A DNA stretch of 64,000 bases from Struthidea cinerea. Taxonomy: Eukaryota > Chordata > Aves > Passeriformes > Corcoracidae. The stretch covers positions 127,220-191,219 of the forward strand of contig VZTI01003110.1 in assembly GCA_013397865.1 (NCBI GenBank), in the 5' to 3' direction. Shown here piece after piece: positions 26,414-38,400 of the stretch. Under the pieces are notes generated by a model. The model ran no database searches and had not been told where the DNA came from. It saw nothing but the letters and a program-made list of their open reading frames with translations. The first letter of the stretch is position 1. Each line of letters opens with the position of its first letter. The position numbers and the translations under genes were made by a program.

Positions 26414-26419
26414 AATAAA
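26414..26419 (+). terminator. TMEM229B: Candidate polyadenylation signal of TMEM229B
   Basis: Canonical AATAAA about 700 bases after the stop codon, followed within 12 bases by GCCTTTTTTG, a U-rich element of the kind found downstream of cleavage sites. RNA data would be needed to show it is the main site. Confidence 0.5.
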
Positions 26420-26435
26420 GGCCTTTTTTGCCAAG

Positions 26436-29400
26436 TGAATTTTACCATAATCTGTGCTATCTGAATCTTGGCAAAGAAGTAGTGCAAGTCTTCCCATCTC
26501 CTCTGTCCCCCCAAAGCAGATCTTGCCTGAGGGTCTGCTGCAGATTCCAGCTCCCATCTCAGCTGTGCAAACCTTGTAGAGACTACAGAGCCCACAAGAG
26601 TTTTCTGCCTTCCTTTCCAGGGATTCCTCTGTTTCTGGTGATGTCGATGACTTAGTCTGGCTGCAGCCCATTGTATTTGAAGGTCAAAACCTTCATGTGG
26701 CTAACATGGGATCCAGGATTTGGTCCTCTGGCACTGACTCTCATGTTCCTTCAGCACTGGCAGGCCTTGGCTCAGTTCTACCTAGTGTTCTGCTCAGTGG
26801 ATTTGCTTTTTCTTCTCAAATTCTGCTTTAAATAATCACAACCACATTGTCATGACAGTACTTGGAGGCAGCAAGAGATATACCATGCTGCCTGATACAT
26901 TTATTAAAAAAATATAAAGCAAAACACCCATCTGAGAAGCACGCACTTTGTCATGCTCTGCCTGAATGACTTAGGGTGTGAGAGCAATTATAGAGAGGTG
27001 GAGCAGGAGGGACTGCTGTGGCTTCACTGTAGACCTACCTGCACCAGGGACAGTTTGAAATTTAACCTATTGGGAACACTTACGGAGTACAAGGACAGAT
27101 GTGGTGCAGGGAAGGTGTTTGATAGTGGCAGCAACAAGTTTGTAATTCACTCTATCAAGTCTTGGCCTTTGAAGTTAGGAAGAAGCATTTGGAGCTGCCA
27201 GTTGTCAGATGTCTCACTCCTGAACTGGTTTATGGGGAAGGCTTGCCATAGTTGTCCTGTAGGACCAGATTTATTTTTCTTGTTCTTCCACCACAGCCAG
27301 CAGAGCTGTACCAGGGATAATTTGGCTTGAAATGCAAATCTGTTGTAGGATTCCACTCTTATTTTGGAAATAGTTGGGCCATTTCCATGTAGGTTCCTTG
27401 TCTCTGGTAGGGGGTGCTCAGCTGTGAACCTGCTCCTTGCCCTGGTGCAGCCCTTCCTGAGAGGAAAAGCACTGCTGGCCCTGTGAGTAGAATTGTTTGT
27501 TGGTTCTGCTCTTACAAGGCAGTGTTAATCCCTTTCTGTATCACACAGAGAGCAATTATTTTATTCCTTCCCTTCCCCTTTTCACATGGCATCCATTGCT
27601 GGCAATGGACGCATGAAAACAACGGTGGCAAGGAGTTAATCAAATCTGCCCTGGGTATGCAATGTATCCTGAATCACTGAGAATACTTAGGTGGGTATTT
27701 AGAGCTACCTTTTTATAGTTCATTAAATTAAAAGAGAACAAACACTGAACAGATAGTTCTTTTGATGCTGTGATGCCAGTGTTATGAAATCAGAGGAACA
27801 GTATGTAGTTTATCAGCCTTGTTGGTCTCAGGAGTATAGACCCAGGCAAAATAGTCACCTGAAACTGTACCTGGAGGAAAAAAAAAAGCTTTGTGTGTGG
27901 GATCATGTAGATGAGCTCTACTGGAGCAGAACAAGAATTGCAAGGTGCAGATGAGAGTTGGGATCTCACCATTTTGGCCCTAGTTATGTCAAGATCATCA
28001 GATGCAGTGTCTAAAGCTGGGTTGTCCTCTCACAGCATAGCTTAAATGTGGTGTTGTGCTGCCTCCTACACCACCCCCACATCACGTAAAGCCCTCAGCT
28101 TTATAGAAAGATCCTTAGGATCCCTGCTTTCTCCTTGGCTGTTACAAAGCTCTTTGGAAAGGTTAAAAGGAGTTAGCAATGTGGTGTGGAGGACTGGCTG
28201 TCCACAGAGCTAACCTGGTGTGCAATAGCAGTTGTGTCTGTTATTGCCTGTAGTTTAGAAGGTCCCATATAAATGACACTTTATTTGTGTTTTGCTGAGT
28301 GATGTAATATTTAACTGCTCAGACTATGGAAGGGTTTCCCAGCAGCATCTCGTATCTGAGGGCATTATCCTTATTGCCTGCGTCATTGAAACAGCTGTTG
28401 TAGTCTGCTTTCCACTGGTGTCTGATGTGTACCACCCAGCTCTTGCATCTTCATAGAGTGGTTATTTATACCCAGAAGTGCACTTTACTTGCAGCTTGCA
28501 CACCAGAAACAGAAAAGGACCTGGCAAATTCTTAAATCATTTAATTATGTATAATACCACATACCTAATGCAGCAGGATTAGCCAGACTTCTCCTTTCTG
28601 AGCAACATGGCTGCTGTCAGAGCTTTGTCTTTTCTGTAAAATCTCCCTTTTTAATACATGTGATGCTTCTTATAACATCTTGCAGAACTGCCCAGAGCAT
28701 GTTACCAGGATCTCAGTGGCAGCTCAGTGAGAGCTCGGGAGCTGGATTGAAGTTGAAGAGACATTTACATTAAGAAGAAAAAAAAACGCACAAAGCCTAA
28801 CATTTGTTTGTATGTGTATCTTCCTCAGTAGATTAAAGTTGCCTGTTTTGAGTTCACCAGCAATAAAAAAACCTTGTGATTTATCTACCTTGTCCTAACT
28901 GCAGCAAAGATAGAGTGACCCTGATCTCTGCCTTTCTTTTCCAGGGGGTGGTGGGATGTGGACTTCCCAAGGTTCCAGTTTTGCATCTGTTTTCTCGCTT
29001 ATCTCATGTACGGTCCACCCTAAAGGATCTCAAAGTATGTGATAAATAAATACAGAGTCTGGTGTCCTTCACACAAAAGGCAGTTCAAGCATTACTGTTG
29101 TATCTGTTCATACTCCAAAGATCTTGCCAGAAGGGAATGTTTGATCTACAGCAGGACCAGATGGCATTTTGGTCTTTGGTATTATAATTGAGAGAAATGT
29201 GTACATATGAACCAGGTACTATTGCGCCTTTGGTCTGAGTGCATTTTGTAATTAAAGCGGAATAATCCAATCAAGATTTTGCTTGACTAGTCCTGTGACT
29301 ATAAAAGGTAAAAAAAAAGACTGCAGGGCTTTAGCTGCTTTGAGAATTAGGAAGCAGGTGACTGAAGTCCTGAGTTCAGTAGCATTGCTCTGCTGCTGAC

Positions 29401-32400
29401 TGGTTTTCTTAAACCTACAGAGAAAGAAAGGGGATTTCTTCACTCATGGAAACTTCTGCCCTTTCTGTAAATAAAACATGAGCCACAACCAAGATGTGAA
29501 CTGAAACCAAATGTTTTTCTATTTTAGTTTATCCTAGGCCCTGAATACATGCAAATATGCCCTGTATTCAAGGGGGAGGCTTGCAGAGCTGAGCTCTTTT
29601 CCGCCACTTCTGCCTGCAAACTGCAGCTGAACCACCTGAGGGGGAGAATACTCTCTTCCCCTTCCTTCCTGCACATTGGCAGCTACCAAATCCCTCTATG
29701 GTCCATCCCCCGGTGTAGAAAGAAATTTTTCTTCTTTTACGGCCCCTTACCAAACCAGAAGCTGTTAGTAATGTGTGTCACCTCACCCAGCTGCTTTGGC
29801 ACCTAATGACCACTTTGGGTCAGAGAGCTGGTGAGAACAAATTAGCATTGTCTTTGTTTGGCAAATGGCCTCCCTTTGAACCTGTCTTCCCTTACTCCTC
29901 CTGAAGTGCCCTGAGCCAACTGCTGGGGAAGGGATGTTCCCTTCCTTCCACCTTCTGTCCCAGAGAATGGAGCAAGCTCTGCAGCTGCTCAGGGGCCTTG
30001 GCACCACTCAAGTTTTTATGCTAACACAGGTCTGTCTCCACTTGGGCAGGGGAACTTTGATTTTAAGGGCTGTAAGGCTCTGGACTTCAGGCTCATCACA
30101 AGCAAGGCTTCCACAGACCTCATAGCGAATTTGTACCATGTGGAGTAGCTTACGTCTTCTAGGATGGAAAGCCCCTTTCCATCAAGGGTTTGACCACTGG
30201 GTTTACTGCTTTGTGAACAAGAGGAAATTTACAGAAGCAGGTGGTGCCCCCAGTACGTGCTCTGCTTTTGGCCCCTGGGCAGCTGGCACAGATGCCAAAG
30301 GAAAAGGTGCTGTTTTGACAGAAGTCTTAGGCAGGGGCTGGGGGTGCCCCAGTTAGTTTGTCCAAAGGCACCACATCTTCAAATACAAAGTTGTGCTTTC
30401 CCACTGAAATCTTCACTACTTGTGGAAACGCAAATGTTTGCTTGCCCCAAAGTATATGATTGCTTGAACTTACTCTGAACTCTAAGGAGTGTTTAAAATC
30501 TCCGGTCCTCTTTAGGTGATTCCCAGCTTACAACTTCGTGGAAAAATACGTCACCTTGGGATATGCAAGCTACTGCTCATTAAGCCAGCATAGGTACTAA
30601 AAGCCATACAGTGCTGTGCTCCATCCTGCTGAGCTAATCATGCTGAGAAGCAGAATAGAAACACCTCAGAGTGTGCTGCCATTTGGCTATACCACTTCAG
30701 GACCTGAATTAGTACAAATGCCTACTCAGGAATGCATTTTGCCTTATAAAATATACTCTTAATTCCAGGCTTAAGAGGGAGAAAGACAGAGATCCAAATA
30801 AGCTTCATCACTGCTTCTGATCTTACTTGAGATCTTGTTTAAAATTTCAGCTGCTTAATTGAGACCCTGAAGAGCAAATGTGGAAGGTGACTTCTTACAG
30901 CTCTGGAGCAGGTCAGTAGCATCACACAACTGCACTCTGCATTGCACGGGGTGTGCTGTGCAGCTCCAGTGCACAGCCAGGATGGGCTTCCACTGTACAA
31001 GGATTGTGATGTGTAGAGGGGGTGATAAAAGCACTGCTGATAATGGTGGCAGAGTAAGGACTGGTCATGACATTCCCAAATCTTTGAGAGCTAGACAGGT
31101 TGAAAGAAGTTCTTCATATTCTCTGTATCTGGCACTTCTCACAGATCTAAAGCAAACTGGCAGATTTTTTATTCTAAGGGATGCAGATCATTTCCTTGAC
31201 TCTTTACTCTGGAGTCTGGGCAGCTCACTCCTCCTATTGTAGCCACTGGATTTTCTGATATGAATGGCCTTCATTAGTGTCTCAGAAAACAGCAATTTTT
31301 AAATGATAATCCCAAATGTTTGACGTCAGTTTGTATTTATGCTTTAGTCAATTTAGGAGCTAAAGACCCTTAAGTATCTGGTGATGCTGTTTGTTTATAC
31401 TGTTGTTTGGCATGCTGTCCTGCTTTAATGCTATAATGCAGAAGAAAGAGAAGGAAATACGAGCAATTTGCTCTTTAATAAAAATACATAAATATGCAAT
31501 TGAGACATTTATTAAATAGCTGAGATGTGCATATGCTTATAGATGTCTGGCCTTTCATATATGGGACACTTTCCAGTTCAGAATTTGATTTCCATTGTAA
31601 TTAATCACCTTTTCAACATTTCTATATTGCTATTTCAGTGTGGTTCTTTACCTAGTATTTTGGGAATGAGAATAACAGTATTTTCACTTTTCACTGAAGG
31701 ATTTTTTAAGTGCTTTTCACAAACTAATGAAATAATTCTTGCTTCTGAAGAATTACTGAAGTGGGTCAGAATTAACTCCAAATAGCACTTATCAGGAGCT
31801 GATGAAAATGTCCTGACAGTTCCCAAAAGGTCATTTCAGAAAGAGAAAAGGGAGTTTAACACTTTACCTCTTAACCAAGTTTCCATATTTGTGGATTGAG
31901 TTAATAACGTTCCAACAAAGTTGGGAAAGTGGGAAAGCACTACGTGGTTTCCACCATATGAAGCTGTCCCAGAAATAGTTGTGCATATCATCACATTGCT
32001 CTGTCTGCCCAAGTCAAAGCCAGCACATGAGGGGACTGTCAGAGCCGATAGGCAGCCCAGTATCTTGTATAAAATAGGACTGATTCCCTCTGTCTGCTAC
32101 ATAATCCCATCTCCATCAGTAGACTACTTTTGGGGAAATATTGCTAGGGGCAACAAGCTATGTTAAAGGCTAAACTGAGGTGACCATCTGCTCTATCAGC
32201 TCGTGTTGCTGTTCCTGTAGAGCTTATCTATGATGCTGTTTCTGTTGTCAGACCACTCATCTGATACCACAGCTCTTCCTACTGCTCCTCTTTCTCCAGC
32301 AGCTCCTTTGGGGTATCCTGTCCTTTTCCATGCTTTATCTCCACTGTAAGCCCATGCTGCAGTGACAGGTAACCAAGCCCCCCTACCCTAAGTCTGAACC

Positions 32401-35400
32401 CCTCCTTTGGCAATTGAACAAAAATGCTGTGTTAAATGATTGCTGATGAGCTGTACCTTCCATTGAAGCCTACAACAGTTGCAGTTGTCAGTGCGTTGAA
32501 AAGCAGAGAACATTTTACACGCTTGCCGTCGGGTAGAAGTATAGCAGCAGTATGCAATTACTGTTCAGTGCATTTGATCTACCTTCCACATTATGGTACA
32601 CAATAGGTTTTCAAGGCTAAATTCAGCTAAAAGCTTCTCTGGTCAATCTCTTTGAGTTTCAGTGAATGTAGAATAATACAGAATTTCACCTAATCCTTCA
32701 CATAAATGTGTATACACATAGTGAGTATGTTTAGATGCACAAACATAGCTGATGGCACACATGCTACATTGTAATTCCTACCAGCAAAGAAGAGCCATCC
32801 CCTGTTTAGCTGCCCACTCACTGCCACTTTCTTGAGCAGATGAGATCCAGAGAATATCCAAAATAAAGCCCACATACATATGAGAAAGGTTAAGATCTAA
32901 GTTGAATGTTCTTGACCTTGCGAGCTGCATGTCTGTGTGCTTTGGTATGGCCTCAGTTAGATGTGTCAGGGGATTAAAGCCTCTAATCATTAAGCAGTCA
33001 GCTCAGAGAAGGAAGTTAGGCCTAGGTTTTTCAAACATGTTTTACATATGGTGTTTAAATCAGATTAAGTCTAAGGCAAACATACAATACCATCCTGCTT
33101 CATCTTTTAAAAATGGGGAGTTATCACTTGGAAACATTCTGGTTCCTTTGATAAGGTTTGGCCTCCAAACTGTATGCACTCTATTATTGCTAAGGAGAGC
33201 AGTGTGTACTCTGCTGAGTCAAACCCATCCCATCCACTCCTTTTCCTCAGCTAAGGCATCAACCAAAAGTACTCCCACCCAGGCTGTAATGTTGATCCTA
33301 GACGTCCTGTTCTTCTGCTGCTCCACCTTTTGGCCACTGATCTGTCTGCTGTCTCCAATCTCAGTCACATTGCAAATTCTCCAGGCCAGGCCTTGTGTTT
33401 TTGTTGTCACATTGATGTGAGCATGTCCCTAATCGGATCTGTAAGTGCTACGTTATCAGAGACAGTAAGCATTAAAAAAAGTTTCTTGAAATTTTCAAGG
33501 ATAAGAGTTAACATCCCAGCTCTGTTCCACAAATAAAAGAGCTTGACCAAAATGTCCAGGAGGTACCTTTGTTGACCCTTTCCATCCAGCCCTGTCTGCC
33601 ACACAGGAAGGCAAATCCCTGATAATGATTTGAGCATGCCAGCAACACCAGAGTGGAGCACGGCTTGTGGCACACTAGGAGCCTCCTCCGTGCATCTCCT
33701 CTTCAGGTGACACACAGGTGTCCACCTTAGATAGATGCTGGCATTCTCTAGCAAAACAGATTTTTAATATCACTGGATGGTAAACTGGCTCTACAGCAGA
33801 GGCTGATTGGAGTTAGTATGGTAATGATAATGATACTTTAGTTGATAAGTGTGATGACAACGCACAGCTGTCCTTTGATCTCGCAGTAAGGGCAGCATGG
33901 CCCCCAGCAGTGTGCTTATGGTGGGGCTTTGTGCTGCATGAGTGCTGAAAGTAGCACAAACATCTCCAAACAACAGCACAGGCTGCAGTTGTCCTGGCCA
34001 CTGACCTCTGGGCATGCACCCAGCATGAAACTTGTGGTGTTACACTGTCCCAGCAAGGCTACCTGTAACCTTATGGCTGCCAGCAAAGCCAGCAGTAAAC
34101 CTGGCCTTGACTGCTGTCATGTGTGGTTCGTTAAACCTTATTTCTCTGCTTTATCTTCCACTGCCCATCCTGTCCTTCCTCTCTGCCTCACTAGCTGCCT
34201 CCTGGCAAGGTCTTACTGCCCGTTGGGGCTTCAGTGTTCATCTCTATTTCCTGTTTTGGATCTGGGGACTTAATCCTTGCCACTTGACAATTTTTTCTGG
34301 GGCTTCACAGCATTGTTACCTCCAGCTCTTTGTTGTCACCTCCTTATGGCCACTCTGTAGTCTCTCCTTCCTCAGGAATCCCTATTCAGATCAGCTGTCC
34401 CCAGTCCCCAGCACCCTCACCCAGTTATGCAGCTTTTACTGCCATCTCCCCATGTTCCAGACCTCTGCCTCCCTCCTAGCTTGCCACCATCTCACTAGAC
34501 CAGCATTTTTCTTGGCTCCTCTGGCATCTTTTCCTGAATGAGTTACCAACAACTCAAACCACCTGCAGCCAGGGTGGATTTCTGGTCGCCTTTTTCTTCT
34601 CATGTACCCTACTTTTGTCCTGTCTCCCTGGAAGATACATAAAAAATGGGTGAGGCAGAGACATCTTTGACATTGTCTTCTGCTCTTCCATATTTGCCTG
34701 GCCTTTATGTTTTACTACCTTGTCCCTGCCCACTGAGGTCTCCCTCCTGGACTGGTGCTGGTGTTTCACATTACTCATCCTGTACCCAGCTGACGTGCTA
34801 GAACATACCCTTCTCCCCATGCCAGTCTGTCTCACTAGCCCTACAAAACCCAGCAAATTAAATCATCTGCGTATCTATTTCACGTATTTATGAGTGAGAT
34901 ACTAATCCCTGCATAGTGAGAGGGTCAGATGTACAAAAGGGGAAATGAGGACACCAGCATTAAAGGGAGAAGTGGGGGAAGGGAAGACTGAGACTGAGAA
35001 CAAGGGCAGGGCAGATGTCAAGGAGATGAGTTTACAATGTTGAAAAAAAATACGGAAAACTGAAACAAGAGCAGATCTGAGTATCATTGGCAAGCCACGT
35101 GGATTGTTCTTTCCTTGCTAGTTCTGCATTTAAAGCACTCTCTTCTGCTCCCTGCACCTATGACTTCAGAGCAGAGACCAAGTCCTCAACTGGCTCAGAA
35201 AAATATATAAAGAAATTTAAAAAACAGGAGATGCCCCTTTTCTCTGTGACTTCTATGAAAAAAATGTCTCTCCTTCCCTTTCACGCCCAGCGGGAAAGCT
35301 GATCTGTCAGACTGATCCATTTGCCAAGGCTGTCCTCCCAGGCCTCCTTGCCAATTGTCACTGTGCAAGCAGGAAAGCTCTTCCTGGCCTCCCCAGCACA

Positions 35401-38400
35401 GCTCATGCGCCATGAGGTCCCGGTGGGCAAAGGATTTGCACGTGATGCCATGACCGCGACCTCGCGAAATGGCTCAGTTTCCCATCTGTTGTGTGCCGTT
35501 GCCTTCCGAGGACACAAAAGCATGTGAAATGTCTGTTGGATACAGATACCTCTCAGGCTGCAGCCATGATAAAACATCCCTCCTTAAAGCAATAGAGAGA
35601 GATTGGGTTTTTTATTGCCCTGTAAAGGGTTCTGCAATGAGTGAGCTGGAGGTTGGACAGTTGCATCCCAGTCATATTTTAACACAACACAGACAGCAGA
35701 TGCTTCAAGAAGATTATATTTCTTCATGTGCATTGGGTCTCCAGGGAGATTACACATTCAGGGTCAAGGGCTTTAGGGGGCCGGCTCTACAGCCCTGCAG
35801 GAGGATTTTTCTGTTACCAGCAAAAAATATCTGTAAAGCACAGGGCATTCTGCCAAGCCCTCTATATGGAGTCAGCAGGAAATGCTGCTCCCAAGATATA
35901 TTTTACCTACAGCTCTGTCAGGGATAGCTTTTATTATAACAATAGCAGTGATCAAATATCCCCGTTGCTGCACCACCTTGCAGCCCAAGTATTGGGGCTG
36001 AGCCTGAGCAGAGGAGCAGCGATTACTCATTGAACTGTTAAAAGGCTATTTGTGTGTGGGAAAACTGTCTGCTTCTGTAAAGGCAGGCAGAAATGGGCAC
36101 TTTGTCACAGTATGGTGTTTTTGAAATGCAGATATCTTGGCCAAGGAAATCATTAGCTGGCCAGCTCATAAGACCATGCAAGGGAGACAATTATGTCCAA
36201 AGATGCAATGAAAGCTCTCATGGGGTTCTCACTGTACACACTGACAAGACAGAGATGTTTTAATGAGGTTTTACAAAGAAGCTCCCTCCTCCTATTCCTA
36301 ATCCAGCATGACTGTTAATTTATCTGCTTTGTATATTGAAGGATTAAGATTGAGCAAGCCCTGCTAGAAAAGGAATTGCCATGAGATTTAGCAATCCAAA
36401 CCTTGACATCAGCCCCTCTAAAATCCAGTCCTGAAATATCTGTAAGTATCAGTACAACTCAAATGCAGATACAGGCACTCCAGGGTGCCAGCTCATAGCC
36501 AGGGTGCTCAGCAGCCTCTGGGACCAGCCAGGCCCAGCACAGGCAGGTGGTGCTCACCCAGGTTCTGGCAGGTGCTGAAGCCGGACTATTGCAAAAAGGA
36601 GTGCCTGTGCAGCCCAGTCGCTTGCAAGACAAAAGCATGCACCAGCACAGACATGGGCCTTCCTACAACTGGTTCCTGAAAAGAAGGAAAAGGTAGTGGC
36701 CTTAGTCTGGACTAATTTCTTTGTTATTCTGTGTCTCATGCTTGCAGGCTCTCGCTCATAGCTTGCAGGCTCTGTGTAAAATGCTACTAAATCATAAAGG
36801 GAATGTTTTATGCTCACTGAGTGGTGAAATCAGTAACATTGGATGAGAACCAAAGAGAACACGGACCTCACTTACTACTGCCTCAGACAAAGCTGCTTCA
36901 AATTTCCGTGTTTTCGTAAGGAAAGAACACTAACCAAGGAAACCAGGATTTACCTCAAGTGCTGAAATCTGCACAAGAGAAAGAAGCTGGTTTTAACAAG
37001 TGCCCTCCAAAACCTGCAGAGCCATGTGGGGCATCAGTATGGCTTTGTAGTGCTGCTGGCGTAAAAACATGAACTGCCCCACTATGTTCCCCTCACCTTC
37101 ATGCTCAGAGGTTAATGGTGTCAGAAACAGTAAATGTCAGGAAGTGTTTCTGAGGTGGAATGTAGATAATAAATTTCATTTTACCAAGTCATCAGTCTTC
37201 CCACCTTGGTTCATAAGAAGAAAGACTTGCTCTTCTTGGATTCCCTCAATATCCACACTTTCGTGGCTGAAGTGGTGTCAGCAATTTCCTTTTTTCTCCA
37301 AGTTTTGAGCAGGCAGAAGGAGGAATGGAGGCACTTGTAAGCAGAGGAAGTTAGCAGTGGGGAGAAAAGACTGTGGGAATTCCTGTCCATAGCAACCTAT
37401 TTTTTTTCCATTTCATTTAAAATACATAGTTTTGATATTATGTGTTGATTTCGATTGTTGACAGACTGCATGAAAAGAGCCAGTGTGTTACTCTTGGCAT
37501 TTCTGGCAGATAGGTAGGCAAGCTATCCAGTTAGGATCAGCAGCTAACCCAGAACAAAGCTTAATCTCCAGCCAAAAGCTTAATCCAACAGAAACCAAAC
37601 ATCTGCCCTTCTCGGGTATGCTGGGATGGAGACAGAAGTCTTGGCTTCTGGATGGCTCCAGAATTGTTCTTCATCTTCTGACTCTTCCCAGACAGCAAAG
37701 CAGGGCATGGGCACTCGCGCTGTGGTTTAGGTAAAAGACTGTGGTGTAGGATGGCAGAATTACAGCTATGAAACCTCAGAGTGAACCATACATAGGTCTA
37801 GGGCAAATAGCAGTATCCCTCCCTTGCCCTGTAAAACATTCTGCTCTTTCTGGGTTTTCTCTCCTAGAGTCTCTTTTCCTACAGAGCAGATTGAAACCAT
37901 TATCCCTGGAATAAGAGGGTGAATGCTGCTTTTTTTTCAGTGTATCTCATTTCCGACCTCTGCTGCTTTTTACTATTCTAGTCCTGGTTCATAATAGGAA
38001 ATTGAAAGCTCAAAGATTTTCTTCACATCTGACATTCATTCATCCTCCCAGCTTCTTTCTGTCCCTGTCAGATTAAAGGCAGAGAGAAAGAAACAATCAA
38101 AATTGTGTGTTTATGGTCTGTGTTTTTAATACCCAAACCTCTGCTTCTGTTCTTCGCCTGATTTACTGTAACTTTATTCAATTCACTGACCCTATTCTGA
38201 ATCCTCACTAATGTAAGAAGGAAGCCGGGTGATATATTTAAATACTGATATATTTTAAACATAACACTGAGAATTAAGACAAACAAGTCATCTTGCTCAT
38301 CTGCCCATTCCCCAGCTGTGATGACTTGTCTATATTCCTGATCTTATCATTCAAGCCTAGGTATTTGAAAAGTGGCCATAGATTTAGAGTGACTCAAGTT

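Larger units (their letters stand above)
25187..26435 (+). other. TMEM229B: TMEM229B terminal exon (5' UTR end, full CDS, 3' UTR)
   Basis: The exon opens after the acceptor TTTCAG at 25186. It has 26 bases of 5' UTR, the complete reading frame and about 700 bases of 3' UTR. AATAAA at 26414-26419 followed by a T-rich stretch is the first good polyadenylation signal. Human TMEM229B uses a long 3' UTR, so transcripts may also extend further. Confidence 0.7.

Noticed and set aside
32902..33420. 172-residue open frame on +
   Set aside because: It starts at TTG, is Cys/Leu-rich from T-rich sequence, and has no domain or splice context.
34032..34541. 169-residue hydrophobic open frame on +
   Set aside because: Its apparent membrane character comes from pyrimidine-rich sequence (CTN/TTN codons); the start is GTG and no family was recognised.
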